Below, one piece after another: positions 18,461 through 26,716 of a DNA stretch of 64,000 nt (position 1 is the stretch's first letter; each line of letters begins with the position of its first letter). Position numbers and translations under genes: made by a program. The notes beneath the pieces are model-generated. The model saw only the letters and a list, made by a program, of their open reading frames with translations. It ran no database searches and had not been told where the DNA came from. The stretch is from Pseudomonas sp. RIT623 (lineage in GTDB: Bacteria; Pseudomonadota; Gammaproteobacteria; Pseudomonadales; Pseudomonadaceae), in NCBI RefSeq assembly GCF_004519305.1, contig NZ_SOZA01000001.1, positions 310,001 to 374,000 of the forward strand. Direction: 5' to 3'.

Positions 18461-18577
18461 TGTAGGAGCGGCCTTGTGTCGCGAAAGGGCCGCGAAGCGG
18501 CCCCGGGATCTCAGCCGTGATGTACACATTGCCGGGGCTGCTTTGCAGCCCTTTCGCGACACAAGGCCGCTCCTACA
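18461..18577. repeat. REP pair, second subtype, between pstB and phoU
   Basis: Inverted copies TGTAGGAGCGGCCTTGTGTC at 18461 and its complement ending at 18577, each followed inward by a GGGCCGC/GGGCTGC hairpin. The core differs from the GCCGGCAAGCCGGC units elsewhere in the window. Confidence 0.85.
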
Positions 18578-18643
18578 GGCCAAGGAACGACACGAATCAC
18601 ATTAGGCTGCCTGAAGCTTGCAGCTTCTTCGCGGAGCGAAACG

Positions 18644-19414
18644 ATGATCAACAAAGAAAGCCTTACCCACCACATCTCCCAGCAGTTCAACGCCGAGCTC
18701 GAAGAGGTGCGCAGCCACCTCCTGGCCATGGGCGGCCTGGTCGAGAAACAGGTGAACGACGCCGTCACCGCGCTGATCGAGGCCGACTCGGGCCTGGCCC
18801 AGCAAGTGCGCGAAGTCGACGAACAGATCAACCAGATGGAGCGCAACATCGACGAGGAGTGCGTGCGCATCCTCGCCCGTCGCCAGCCGGCGGCCTCCGA
18901 CCTGCGCCTGATCATCAGCATCTCCAAGTCGGTGATCGACCTCGAGCGCATCGGCGACGAGTCGACCAAGATCGCCCGCCGCGCCATCCAGTTGTGCGAG
19001 GAAGGCGAGTCGCCACGCGGCTATGTCGAGGTGCGCCATATCGGCGACCAGGTGCGCAACATGGTCCGCGACGCGCTGGACGCCTTTGCCCGCTTCGACG
19101 CCGACCTGGCGCTGTCGGTGGCCCAGTATGACAAGACCATCGACCGCGAGTACAAGACCGCGCTGCGCGAGCTGGTCACCTACATGATGGAAGATCCGCG
19201 TTCGATCTCCCGCGTGCTCAGCGTGATCTGGGCCCTGCGTTCGCTGGAGCGCATTGGCGACCACGCACGCAACATCTCCGAGTTGGTGATCTACCTGGTG
19301 CGCGGCACCGACGTGCGCCACATGGGCCTCAAGCGCATGAAGGCCGAGGTGCAGGGCGAAGCGTTCGATGAGGGCGAAATCGCTAATGTTCCGGCTGAAC
19401 CGGACGATAAATAA
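18644..19414 (+). CDS. phoU: phosphate signalling protein PhoU
   Basis: 256 residues forming two repeated three-helix bundles, each with the acidic metal-binding patches of PhoU (ERIGDESTKIA in the first, ERIGDHARNI in the second). PhoU restrains PhoR kinase activity when phosphate is sufficient and limits Pst uptake. It is last in the pst block, 204 bp after pstB, and is followed by a clear stem-loop. Confidence 0.97.
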   Translation: MINKESLTHHISQQFNAELEEVRSHLLAMGGLVEKQVNDAVTALIEADSGLAQQVREVDEQINQMERNIDEECVRILARRQPAASDLRLIISISKSVIDLERIGDESTKIARRAIQLCEEGESPRGYVEVRHIGDQVRNMVRDALDAFARFDADLALSVAQYDKTIDREYKTALRELVTYMMEDPRSISRVLSVIWALRSLERIGDHARNISELVIYLVRGTDVRHMGLKRMKAEVQGEAFDEGEIANVPAEPDDK

Positions 19415-19432
19415 GGTTGCTCCCGAGCATGA

Positions 19433-19457
19433 ACGCCCGGCACTCGCCGGGCGTTTT
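19433..19457 (+). terminator. intrinsic terminator after phoU
   Basis: ACGCCCGGC/GCCGGGCGT type stem with a small loop, ending in TTTTCGTTT, 18 bp after the stop codon. Confidence 0.75.
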
Positions 19458-19577
19458 CGTTTGCGGTCGAGCACCAGCAGGCACCCGCGAACCGTGTGAG
19501 AAGTCCCGGCGTGACCAGTGGTTTGGCAAATGGCCATCAGTCGGCGGTATGCTAGTCGGGATTCAAGAGGAGTATCG

Positions 19578-20486
19578 ATGAGTAAAGTCAATGTACTGGT
19601 TGTGGATGACGCGCCGTTCATCCGCGATCTGGTGAGGAAGTGCCTGCGAAATGCCTTCCCGGGCATGGTGATCGAGGATGCGGTCAACGGCCGCAAGGCC
19701 ATGGCCATGCTGAGCAAGGAACGTTTCGACCTGGTCCTGTGCGACTGGGAGATGCCGGAGATGTCCGGCCTCGAACTGCTGACCTGGTGCCGCCAGCAGG
19801 AAGAGATGAAGACCATGCAGTTCATCATGGTGACCAGCCGTGGTGACAAGGAGAACGTGATCCAGGCCATCCAGGCCGGCGTCTCCGACTTCGTCGGCAA
19901 GCCGTTCACCAACGAGCAGCTGTTGACCAAGGTGAAGAAGTCCCTGACCAAGATCGGCAAGCTCGACAGCCTGATGGCCAGCGCGCCGGCGCGGGTCAAC
20001 TCGGCGTTCGCCAACGACTCGCTGAGCGCCTTGACCGGCGGTCGCCCGGAAGCGGCCAAGGTCGCCGCGCCGGCGGTGGCAGCGGCACCGGCGGCCAAGC
20101 CGCTGATCAACGCGCCGACGCCCAAGAGCGCCGCCGCTTCTGCGCAGAGCGGCCGTGGCCAAGGCCAGTTGCGCCTGGCCAGCGGCACCCAGCCGTGCGT
20201 GATCAAGGCCCTGAGCCTCAAGGAGGCGTTGCTGGTGGTGCGACGCAGCGCCAACCTGCCGCAGGTGCTCGAAGGTGCGGTGCTGGATCTGGAGCAGGGC
20301 GAGAACGCCGAGACCGCGCGGCTGAACGGCTACCTGCACGCCATCGCGGCGCTGGAACCCAAGCCTGAGAGCGACTGGCTGCAACTGACCTTCAAGTTCG
20401 TCGACCAGGATGCGCAGAAGCTCGACTACCTGTCGCGGCTGATCGCCCGGGGCACGGCGCAGAAGCACTTCACCCCAGGCGCCTGA
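19578..20486 (+). CDS. response regulator with CheY receiver and a C-terminal PilZ-like domain
   Basis: 302 residues. Residues 1-122 are a CheY-type receiver: acidic pair in VVDDAPF, phosphorylation aspartate in VLCDWEMPEMSG, conserved Thr in VTSRG and Lys in VGKPF. A linker rich in Ala, Pro and Lys (~145-190) leads to a C-terminal ~100-residue domain. Its last strand-helix part (LTFKFVDQDAQKLDYLSRLI) resembles the end of PilZ domains, but the RxxxR motif for cyclic-di-GMP is not visible, so any PilZ assignment is tentative. No DNA-binding motif is apparent. No histidine kinase gene adjoins it. It follows the phoU terminator and has its own ribosome-binding site (AAGAGGAG). Confidence 0.8.
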   Translation: MSKVNVLVVDDAPFIRDLVRKCLRNAFPGMVIEDAVNGRKAMAMLSKERFDLVLCDWEMPEMSGLELLTWCRQQEEMKTMQFIMVTSRGDKENVIQAIQAGVSDFVGKPFTNEQLLTKVKKSLTKIGKLDSLMASAPARVNSAFANDSLSALTGGRPEAAKVAAPAVAAAPAAKPLINAPTPKSAAASAQSGRGQGQLRLASGTQPCVIKALSLKEALLVVRRSANLPQVLEGAVLDLEQGENAETARLNGYLHAIAALEPKPESDWLQLTFKFVDQDAQKLDYLSRLIARGTAQKHFTPGA

Positions 20487-20509
20487 TATCGGTTTGCTGC
20501 CCTGACCCC

Positions 20510-20593
20510 GTAGGAGCCGGCTTGCCGGCGAACACCGGCGCAGCCGGTGCCAGGCACCGCGACGCTTGCTTCGCCAGCAAGGCGGGCTCCTAC
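20510..20593. repeat. REP pair (inverted, diverged)
   Basis: A unit at 20510-20533 and a diverged inverted unit at 20569-20593 (GCCAGCAAGGCGGGC) flank an inner ACCGGCGCAGCCGGT hairpin. Confidence 0.8.
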
Positions 20594-20608
20594 TTGTCAC
20601 CCGACCAA

Positions 20609-20642
20609 CTGTCATATCCCTCTCAAATCCGGCTGCTAGGCT
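20609..20642 (+). promoter_or_regulatory. candidate Pho box and -10 of the M23 gene
   Basis: CTGTCAT (20609-20615) and CTCTCAA (20620-20626) are 11 bp apart, and TAGGCT (20637-20642) lies ten nt after the second repeat, the same geometry as at pstC. A TTGTCAC copy at 20594 is out of phase. Confidence 0.55.
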
Positions 20643-20675
20643 TCGACAGAACGCAACTGTCAAAAAGCCACCATC

Positions 20676-21575
20676 ATGCCGCCCTCCCGACTGCTGCTGT
20701 TCTGTGCCTTGCTCACGGCCTCGGCGTCGAGCCTGGCCATGACCATCTACAAGACCACCGATACCTATGGCGTGGTTTCCTATTCCGACCGACCCAGCGT
20801 GGGCGCCAAGGTTTTCGTGTTCCGCGAACCCATGGTCGAGCGCCTGGACGGCCAGGTGCGGCTGAAGACCGAGGATTTCGCCGGCGGCGTGCGCTTTGTC
20901 GCGCGCAATGAGCTGTTCGTGCCGATGGAAGTTGAACTGCGTGTGGAGCGCCTGGCCAATGCCCAGGGCGGTAACGCCCCGCGCATCGTCCGGCGCCTGG
21001 TGCCGCCGCGCTCGAACCTGATCCTCAGCGTGGTGCAGGCTCGCCAAGGGGCCCGCCTCAAGTACGACACCAAGTTCCGCTACGCCATGGGCGATCCGGG
21101 CCAGCGCCCGCAGGGCTACCGTTATCCGTTCCCCTGGAAGGGTGGGCCGTTCCGCCTGAGCCAGGGCCCCAACGGGCGTTTCAGCCACTTCGGGCCCAAG
21201 GGCCGCTATGCCATGGACATCGCCATGCCCGAAGGCACGCCGATCATCGCGGCACGCGGTGGAGTGGTGGTGAAGATCGAGAACAACCAGAGCGGGCGGG
21301 GCAACAATCCGGCGGGCAATTTCGTCAGGATCCTGCACCCGGACGGCACCATGGGGGTTTACCTGCACCTGATGCGCGGTTCGGTGGTGGTGGGCGAGGG
21401 GCAGCGAGTGACCCAGGGGCAGGCGTTGGCCAAGTCGGGCAACACCGGCAACAGCAGCGGGCCGCACCTGCATTTCGTGGTGCAGCGCAATGTGGGGCTG
21501 GCGCTTGAGTCGATCCCGTATCAGTTCGACCGGCCAATCGGTGGTTTGCCGGACTTTACCGCAGGGAATCCATGA
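20676..21575 (+). CDS. secreted M23-family metallopeptidase with N-terminal DUF4124-like segment
   Basis: 299 residues with a signal peptide ending near residue 22 (ASSLA). Residues ~22-60 (IYKTTDTYGVVSYSDRP) match the DUF4124 region often found at the N-terminus of Pseudomonas envelope proteins. The C-terminal ~130 residues are a LytM/M23 domain: HFGPKGRYAMDIAMP provides His and Asp zinc ligands and GPHLHF the HxH. It should cut peptidoglycan cross-links or act as an envelope scaffold. No good Shine-Dalgarno precedes the ATG. A Pho-box-like element upstream suggests phosphate control. Confidence 0.88.
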   Translation: MPPSRLLLFCALLTASASSLAMTIYKTTDTYGVVSYSDRPSVGAKVFVFREPMVERLDGQVRLKTEDFAGGVRFVARNELFVPMEVELRVERLANAQGGNAPRIVRRLVPPRSNLILSVVQARQGARLKYDTKFRYAMGDPGQRPQGYRYPFPWKGGPFRLSQGPNGRFSHFGPKGRYAMDIAMPEGTPIIAARGGVVVKIENNQSGRGNNPAGNFVRILHPDGTMGVYLHLMRGSVVVGEGQRVTQGQALAKSGNTGNSSGPHLHFVVQRNVGLALESIPYQFDRPIGGLPDFTAGNP

Positions 21576-21589
21576 CGCCTTGCGGAGCA

Positions 21590-21619
21590 AGCCCGCACCC
21601 ACGGATGTAGGCGCGGGCT
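21590..21619. terminator. stem-loop between convergent genes
   Basis: AGCCCGC (21590-21596) pairs with GCGGGCT (21613-21619). It sits between the stops of the M23 gene and the opposing CBS-domain gene; the T-run is weak. Confidence 0.4.
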
Positions 21620-21625
21620 CTCGGG

Positions 21626-22966
21626 TCAATCGAGCTTCAGCACCTTGGCCAGCACGATCTTCGGCCCTTTCATCTTCTTGATGATGATGCGCAGGCCTTC
21701 GACCTCCAGCACTTCCTCTTCCTCGGGCACCCGCTTGAGGGTCTCGTAGACCAGGCCGGCCAGGGTTTCCGCCTCGATATGGTCAAGGTCCACGCCCAGC
21801 AGGCGCTCGACCTTGAACAGCGGCGTATCACCGCGCACCAGCAGCTTGCCCGGCTGGTAGGCGAGGATGCCGCGCTCGGTCTTGCGGTGTTCGTCCTGGA
21901 TATCACCCACCAGCACTTCCAGCACATCTTCCATGGTCAGGTAGCCGATGACCTTGCCGTCGGCTTCCTCGACCAGCACGAAGTGCGCGCCGCCCTTGCG
22001 GAACTGCTCCAGCAGCTGGGACAGCGGCATGTGCCGGGAAACGCGCTCCAGCGGGCGCGCGAGGTCTTCGAGGTCGATGGTCTCGGGCAGGTGATCCAGC
22101 TCGGCCAACTCCAGCAGCAGGTCCTTGATGTGCAGCAGGCCGGTGAACTCTTCGCGCTCGGCGTCGTACACCGGGTAGCGGCTGAACTTGTGCCGGCGCA
22201 GCAGCGCGAGGATCTCCTTGAGCGGCGCGCGGGCATCGATGCTGACCATGTCTTCGCGCGAATTGGCCCAGTCGACCACTTCCAGCTCGCCCATTTCCAC
22301 CGCCGAGGCCAGCACGCGCATGCCCTGGTCGCTCGGGTCCTGGCCACGGCTGGAGTGCAGGATCAGCTTGAGCTCCTCGCGGCTGTAGTGGTGCTCGTGG
22401 TGCGGGCCAGGCTCGCCTTGCCCGGCGATGCGCAGGATGGTGTTGGCGCTGGCGTTGAGCAGGTAGATGGCTGGGTACATAGCCCAGTAGAACAGGTACA
22501 GCGGCACGGCGGTCCACAGCGACAGCAGCTCGGGCTTGCGGATCGCCCACGACTTGGGCGCCAGCTCGCCGACCACGATATGCAGGTACGAGATCACGAA
22601 GAAGGCGACGAAGAACGAGATCGCCTTGATCAGCTCGGGGGTGTCGACACCGATATAGGCCAGCAGTGGCTCGAGCAAGTGGGCGAACGCCGGCTCGCCG
22701 ACCCAGCCCAGGCCCAGCGAGGCCAGGGTGATACCCAGCTGGCAGGCCGAGAGATAGGCGTCGAGCTGGTTGTGCACCTTGCGCAGGATGCTGCCGCGCC
22801 AGCCATGCAGCTCGGCGATGGACTCGACGCGGGTGGCGCGCAGCTTGACCATGGCGAACTCGGCGGCGACGAAGAAGCCGTTGAGCAGCACCAGGAACAA
22901 GGCGAAGAGAATCATGCCGAAATCGGCGAACAACGAGGTGAGGCTGATACCAGGGGAAGGGTCCAT
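21626..22966 (-). CDS. CNNM/CBS-domain membrane protein of the hemolysin-C/CorC-like family
   Basis: 446 residues from the ATG at 22966. The first ~190 residues form a DUF21 (CNNM) transmembrane domain with NGFFVAAEFAMVKLR and GELAPKSWAIRKPE. Two CBS domains follow (~215-340) and a C-terminal CorC/HlyC domain (~355-440) ends the protein. Family members are divalent-cation transporters, mainly of Mg2+ export; the name hemolysin is historical. The frame is open far upstream, but that part overlaps a REP pair and is not coding. A strong terminator for phoBR lies just before it, so it has its own promoter. Confidence 0.88.
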   Translation of the reverse strand: MDPSPGISLTSLFADFGMILFALFLVLLNGFFVAAEFAMVKLRATRVESIAELHGWRGSILRKVHNQLDAYLSACQLGITLASLGLGWVGEPAFAHLLEPLLAYIGVDTPELIKAISFFVAFFVISYLHIVVGELAPKSWAIRKPELLSLWTAVPLYLFYWAMYPAIYLLNASANTILRIAGQGEPGPHHEHHYSREELKLILHSSRGQDPSDQGMRVLASAVEMGELEVVDWANSREDMVSIDARAPLKEILALLRRHKFSRYPVYDAEREEFTGLLHIKDLLLELAELDHLPETIDLEDLARPLERVSRHMPLSQLLEQFRKGGAHFVLVEEADGKVIGYLTMEDVLEVLVGDIQDEHRKTERGILAYQPGKLLVRGDTPLFKVERLLGVDLDHIEAETLAGLVYETLKRVPEEEEVLEVEGLRIIIKKMKGPKIVLAKVLKLD

Positions 22967-23004
22967 GATGGGGTTTTTACGGGGTCCGTCTTTGAGAATG
23001 GGAG

Positions 23005-23031
23005 AAAAAAAGTGCCAGCGATGGCTGGCAC
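23005..23031 (-). terminator. intrinsic terminator of phoBR
   Basis: GTGCCAGC/GCTGGCAC stem (23012-23019 with 23024-23031), four-base loop, followed on the minus strand by seven T. Confidence 0.85.
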
Positions 23032-23091
23032 AGGGGATCCAATGTAGCGGCTGAAGCCGCAAAAGCAAAGGGGCGTGCTGCCATTGGCAAC

Positions 23092-23155
23092 TGTAGGAGC
23101 CGGCTTGCCGGCGAACCACCACGTCGCTTGGTTCGCCGGCAAGCCGGCTCCTACG
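23092..23155. repeat. REP pair (inverted)
   Basis: Units at 23092-23117 and 23130-23154 in opposite orientation, directly after the phoR stop. A third small hairpin GCGGCTGAAGCCGC lies at 23047-23060. Confidence 0.85.
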
Positions 23156-23157
23156 GG

Positions 23158-24465
23158 TCAATTCTTGCCAGGTACCAACTGTGCCGGCGCAAAATGACAG
23201 GTGAAGGTGCTGCCATGTCCAGGCACGCTGCTGATTTCCAGGCGGCCGCGGTGGCGCATCAGCACGTGCTTGACGATCGCCAGGCCAAGCCCGGTGCCGC
23301 CGGTGTTGGAGGCGCGGCTGGAGTCGACTCGGTAGAAGCGCTCGGTCAGGCGCGGCAGGTGCTTGGCGTCGATGCCCACCCCTGAGTCCTGCACGCTCAA
23401 GTGCGCGCCTTGTTCGTCGGCCCACCAGCGGATGCGGATATTGCCTTGGTCCTGGGTGTACTTGACCGCGTTGAACACCAGGTTGGAGAAGGCGCTGCGC
23501 AGCTCCGACTCACTGCCTTTGAGGCGAATGCCGGGGGCCGCTTCCAGGGTGATGCTCTGGTTGCGCGGGCCGGACAGCGCCTGGGCGTCGTTCTTGATCG
23601 CCCCGAGCAGGGTATCGACCAGCACTGGCTGGTTGTCCGACGGGTAGTCGGTGGCTTCGAGCTTGGCCAGCAGCAACAGGTCGTTGAGCAGGGTCTGCAT
23701 GCGCGCGCCTTGCTGGTTCATCTGTTGCAGGGCGCGGCTCCAACGCGGGTTCACGTCCTCGACGTTGTCCAGCAGGGTTTCCAGGTAGCCGGTGATAACC
23801 GTCAGCGGCGTGCGCAGCTCGTGGGAGACGTTGGCGACGAAGTCCTTGCGCATTTGCTCGAGCTGGTGGATGCGGGTGACATCGCGCACCAGCATCAGGT
23901 GTTCGTTGTTGCCATAGCGGGTGAGGTGCAGTTGCACGCGCAGGCGGTCGTTGATCGGCGAGGGGATTTCCAGCGGCTCGGCGTAGTTCTGCGACTCGAA
24001 GTACTCCTTGAACCGGGGGTGGCGGACCAGGTTGGTCACCGGTTGGCCACCGTCCTGCGGGGTCTTGAAGCCCAGCAGGGTCTCGGCGGCGCGGTTCCAC
24101 CATTCAAGGTTGCCGTCGCTGTCGAGCATGATCACCGCGTCGCGCAGCGCCGCGGTGGACTCCTGGACCCGGTCGATCACCGCCTGCAGGCGGCCGCGCA
24201 CGCGCTGGTCGCGGCGCTGCAGGTGGTAGATGCTGTCGAACACCTCGCCCCACAGGCCGTAGCCGTCGGGTGGTGCTTCGTCGGGTTGGTGATTGCGCAG
24301 CCAATCGTGCAGGCGCAGCAGTTGCTTGAGCGTCCAGGCCAGGTAAAGCGCCAGGCCGATGGCCAGGCTCCAGCCGTAATAGCCGCTGACCAGGCCGCCG
24401 ATCAGGCAGGCGGTGATCAGCAGCAACATGTGGCGAATCAGGGTCGCGTGCCAGTTCTGGTTCAA
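23158..24465 (-). CDS. phoR: phosphate-regulon sensor histidine kinase
   Basis: 435 residues from a TTG at 24465 that has AAGGA eight nt upstream; no ATG gives the family N-terminus. Two membrane segments (~10-45) are followed by a cytoplasmic linker, a PAS domain (~95-195), the dimerisation domain with the phospho-accepting His215 in SHELRTP, and an ATPase domain with FSNLVFNAVKYT (N box), DSGVGI (G1) and GTGLGLAIVKH (G2). It autophosphorylates and activates PhoB when phosphate is scarce, under restraint of Pst and PhoU. phoB is upstream by 37 nt in the same unit. Confidence 0.95.
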   Translation of the reverse strand: MNQNWHATLIRHMLLLITACLIGGLVSGYYGWSLAIGLALYLAWTLKQLLRLHDWLRNHQPDEAPPDGYGLWGEVFDSIYHLQRRDQRVRGRLQAVIDRVQESTAALRDAVIMLDSDGNLEWWNRAAETLLGFKTPQDGGQPVTNLVRHPRFKEYFESQNYAEPLEIPSPINDRLRVQLHLTRYGNNEHLMLVRDVTRIHQLEQMRKDFVANVSHELRTPLTVITGYLETLLDNVEDVNPRWSRALQQMNQQGARMQTLLNDLLLLAKLEATDYPSDNQPVLVDTLLGAIKNDAQALSGPRNQSITLEAAPGIRLKGSESELRSAFSNLVFNAVKYTQDQGNIRIRWWADEQGAHLSVQDSGVGIDAKHLPRLTERFYRVDSSRASNTGGTGLGLAIVKHVLMRHRGRLEISSVPGHGSTFTCHFAPAQLVPGKN

Positions 24466-24502
24466 TTGACAGTCCTTGTACAGCGGGTGCCAGGGGCTTC
24501 GC

Positions 24503-25192
24503 TCAGCTTTTTGTCGAGAAGCGATAACCGGTGCCGCGGACGGTTTGTACCAGATTTTCGTAGGCTTCACCCAGTGCCTTGCGCAGGCGCCGGATGTGCA
24601 CGTCGACGGTGCGCTCCTCGACGTAGACGTTGCCGCCCCAGACCTGGTCGAGCAGCTGCCCGCGGGTGTAGGCGCGCTCCTGGTGGGTCATGAAGAACTG
24701 CAACAGGCGGTATTCGGTGGGGCCCATCTCGGCGGGCTTGCCGTCGATGGTCACGCGATGGCTGATCGGGTCGAGCAGCAGCCCGCCCACCTCGATGGGT
24801 GCCTCGCTGTCGCTCGGCCCGGTGCGGCGCAGCACGGCTTTAAGGCGCGCGACCAGTTCGCGGGGCGAGAACGGCTTGGTGATGTAGTCGTCGGCGCCAA
24901 CTTCCAGGCCCTGGATCTTGTTGTCCTCTTCGCCCTTGGCGGTGAGCATGATGATCGGGATGTCGCCGGTCAGCTCGTCGCGCTTGAGGCGCCGGGCCAG
25001 TTCGATGCCCGAGGTGCCCGGCAGCATCCAGTCGAGCAGGATCAGGTCCGGCTTGCGGTCGACGATGATGGCGTGGGCCTGCTGCGAGTTCTCTGCCTCG
25101 AGGCAGTCATAGCCGGCCATTTCCAATGCAACGGCGATCATCTCGCGGATAGGCGCTTCGTCGTCGACGATCAGAATGTTTCTGCCAACCAT
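24503..25192 (-). CDS. phoB: phosphate-regulon response regulator
   Basis: 229 residues, the family length. Residues 1-120 are the receiver with acidic Asp10-Asp11, phosphorylation site Asp54 in LLDWMLPG, and Lys in TKPFSPRE. Residues ~130-229 are the OmpR-type winged helix ending in TVRGTGYRF. It binds Pho boxes and activates pst and other genes. The ATG at 25192 has GAGG nine nt upstream; a TTG six nt earlier is less likely. A Pho box upstream points to autoregulation. Confidence 0.97.
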   Translation of the reverse strand: MVGRNILIVDDEAPIREMIAVALEMAGYDCLEAENSQQAHAIIVDRKPDLILLDWMLPGTSGIELARRLKRDELTGDIPIIMLTAKGEEDNKIQGLEVGADDYITKPFSPRELVARLKAVLRRTGPSDSEAPIEVGGLLLDPISHRVTIDGKPAEMGPTEYRLLQFFMTHQERAYTRGQLLDQVWGGNVYVEERTVDVHIRRLRKALGEAYENLVQTVRGTGYRFSTKS

Positions 25193-25231
25193 GCTCAATT
25201 ACCTCTCCCAGGAACGATGTCTTGGCCCGCA

Positions 25232-25264
25232 TTAGATAACGGAATTATTGCAGCTGTGTGACAG
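25232..25264 (-). promoter_or_regulatory. Pho box and -10 of phoB
   Basis: On the minus strand CTGTCAC (25258-25264) and CTGCAAT (25247-25253) are 11 bp apart, and TCTAAT follows ten nt after the second repeat. The site lies in the divergent region shared with a small secreted protein gene. Confidence 0.65.
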
Positions 25265-25367
25265 CTCATGGGCGGTTCTGGCGCCATTGCGTGACTGGAC
25301 TAGGCTTCAAGGGGCCGCCATGGCGGCGGGCAACACTTCTTCCACCCCCGAAACGATGGTGATTCCA

Positions 25368-25739
25368 ATGACACGACATACGCTGAGCTGGATGGCCCTT
25401 TGCGCTGCGCTGGCAGCGCCGGGGGTGGCGTCGGCTCATCACGCCATGGAGAAGGACGGCATGTGGGTCGACCACGACGGCATGACCCTGTATACCTTCG
25501 ACAAGGATGCTGGCGGCAAGTCCATGTGCAGTGGCGAGTGCGCCAAGAACTGGCCGCCGCTGATGGTCAAGAAGGACGACGAGGCGCCGAAGGACAAGTG
25601 GAGCCACGTCACCCGCGACGATGGATCGATGCAGTGGGCCTACGATGGCAAGCCGCTGTATACCTTCGTCAAGGACAAGAAGGCCGGGGATACCACCGGC
25701 GATGGCATGAAGGACGTCTGGCACGTGGCCAAGCCCTGA
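25368..25739 (+). CDS. secreted YxFxxD repeat protein (COG4315-like)
   Basis: 123 residues with a signal peptide cut near residue 23 (GVASA). The mature part has two copies of the Y-T-F-x-x-D repeat: GMTLYTFDKDAGGKSMCSG and GKPLYTFVKDKKAGDT, with a cysteine pair in the first (MCSGECAKNWPPL). This is the family annotated as hypothetical lipoprotein repeat proteins; function is unknown and this member has no lipobox. The ATG at 25368 fits the signal peptide. It is divergent from phoB. Confidence 0.8.
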   Translation: MTRHTLSWMALCAALAAPGVASAHHAMEKDGMWVDHDGMTLYTFDKDAGGKSMCSGECAKNWPPLMVKKDDEAPKDKWSHVTRDDGSMQWAYDGKPLYTFVKDKKAGDTTGDGMKDVWHVAKP

Positions 25740-25753
25740 GCCAGTGATGCCCT

Positions 25754-25812
25754 GTTCACCGGCAAGCCGGCCCCTACAACACCACCCTGTAGGAGCCGGC
25801 TTGCCGGCGAAC
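25754..25812. repeat. REP pair (inverted)
   Basis: Units at 25754-25777 and 25788-25812 in opposite orientation between convergent gene ends. Confidence 0.85.
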
Positions 25813-25825
25813 GAGGCCGCCGGCG

Positions 25826-26716
25826 TCAGCGCAAGGCGTAATCCAGTACCACCCCGATGAAGATCAGCATCCCCGCCCAATGGTTGTGCAGGAATGCCTT
25901 GAAGCAGGCGTCGCGGTCCAGCGTGCGCGTCGTCCAGAACTCCCAGGCAAAGCACAGCGCCGCTGCCAGCAGCCCCAGATGGAACCAGCCGCCCAGTTCG
26001 AAGCGGTTGCCGGCCAGCAACAGGCAGCCCAGCGACAGCAGTTGCAGGGTCAGGATGATCACCCGGTCGGCCTCGCCAAACAGGATCGCGGTGGATTTCA
26101 CCCCGATCTTCAGGTCGTCGTCACGGTCGACCATGGCGTAGTAGGTGTCGTAGCCCACCGTCCACAGCAGGTTGGCCAGGTACAGCAGCCAGGCACTGGC
26201 CGGCAGCTCGCCGCCAGCAGCGGTGAAGGCCATGGGGATGCCCCAGGAGTAGGCCGCGCCCAGCACCACCTGTGGGTAGTAGGTGTAGCGCTTCATGAAT
26301 GGGTAGCAGAACGCCAGGGCCACGGCGCCGAACGACAGCCAGACGGTGCTGGCGTTGGTGCACAGCACCAGGAGGAAGCTCACCGCCACCAGCAGCGCGA
26401 ACAACCCCAGGGCCTCGCGCGGCTTGACCCGGCCGCTGGCCAGTGGTCGGTCGGCGGTGCGCTTGACGTGGCCATCGACCTTGCGGTCGGCGAAATCGTT
26501 GATGCAGCAGCCCGCGGCGCGCATCAGCACCACGCCGAGGGCGAAGATCAGCACGTTTTTCACGCTGGGTGCGCCGTTGCCGGCGATCCACACCGCGACC
26601 AGGGTCGGCCACAGCAGCAGGTAGATGCCGATGGGCCGGTCCATGCGACTGAGCTGGATGAAGTCCCAGGCCCTGGGGTGCAGGCGATTGAGCGACTTGA
26701 GCAGGTTCAGGTACAT
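25826..26716 (-). CDS. ubiA: 4-hydroxybenzoate polyprenyltransferase
   Basis: 296 residues, about eight membrane helices. It attaches the polyprenyl tail to 4-hydroxybenzoate in ubiquinone synthesis at the inner membrane. Both aspartate-rich motifs are intact: NDFADRKVD (73-81) and DRDDD (197-201). Its ATG overlaps the ubiC stop by one base (TGATG), so translation is probably coupled. Confidence 0.96.
   Translation of the reverse strand: MYLNLLKSLNRLHPRAWDFIQLSRMDRPIGIYLLLWPTLVAVWIAGNGAPSVKNVLIFALGVVLMRAAGCCINDFADRKVDGHVKRTADRPLASGRVKPREALGLFALLVAVSFLLVLCTNASTVWLSFGAVALAFCYPFMKRYTYYPQVVLGAAYSWGIPMAFTAAGGELPASAWLLYLANLLWTVGYDTYYAMVDRDDDLKIGVKSTAILFGEADRVIILTLQLLSLGCLLLAGNRFELGGWFHLGLLAAALCFAWEFWTTRTLDRDACFKAFLHNHWAGMLIFIGVVLDYALR

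Noticed and set aside
15704..18583. Very long minus-strand open frame across pstA-pstB
   Set aside because: Antisense to well-recognised pst genes; its His/Gln/Val-rich composition is the usual artefact of GC-rich codons.
19518..19577. Earlier start for the response regulator
   Set aside because: The CheY domain begins at 19578, where an AAGAGGAG ribosome-binding site precedes the ATG.
21576..21625. REP pair after the M23 gene
   Set aside because: The sequence has only a 7-bp stem and does not match the REP core; listed as a simple stem-loop.
22967..23425. Upstream extension of the CNNM/CBS frame
   Set aside because: It runs through a terminator, a REP pair and into phoR on the same strand; the family N-terminus begins at 22966.
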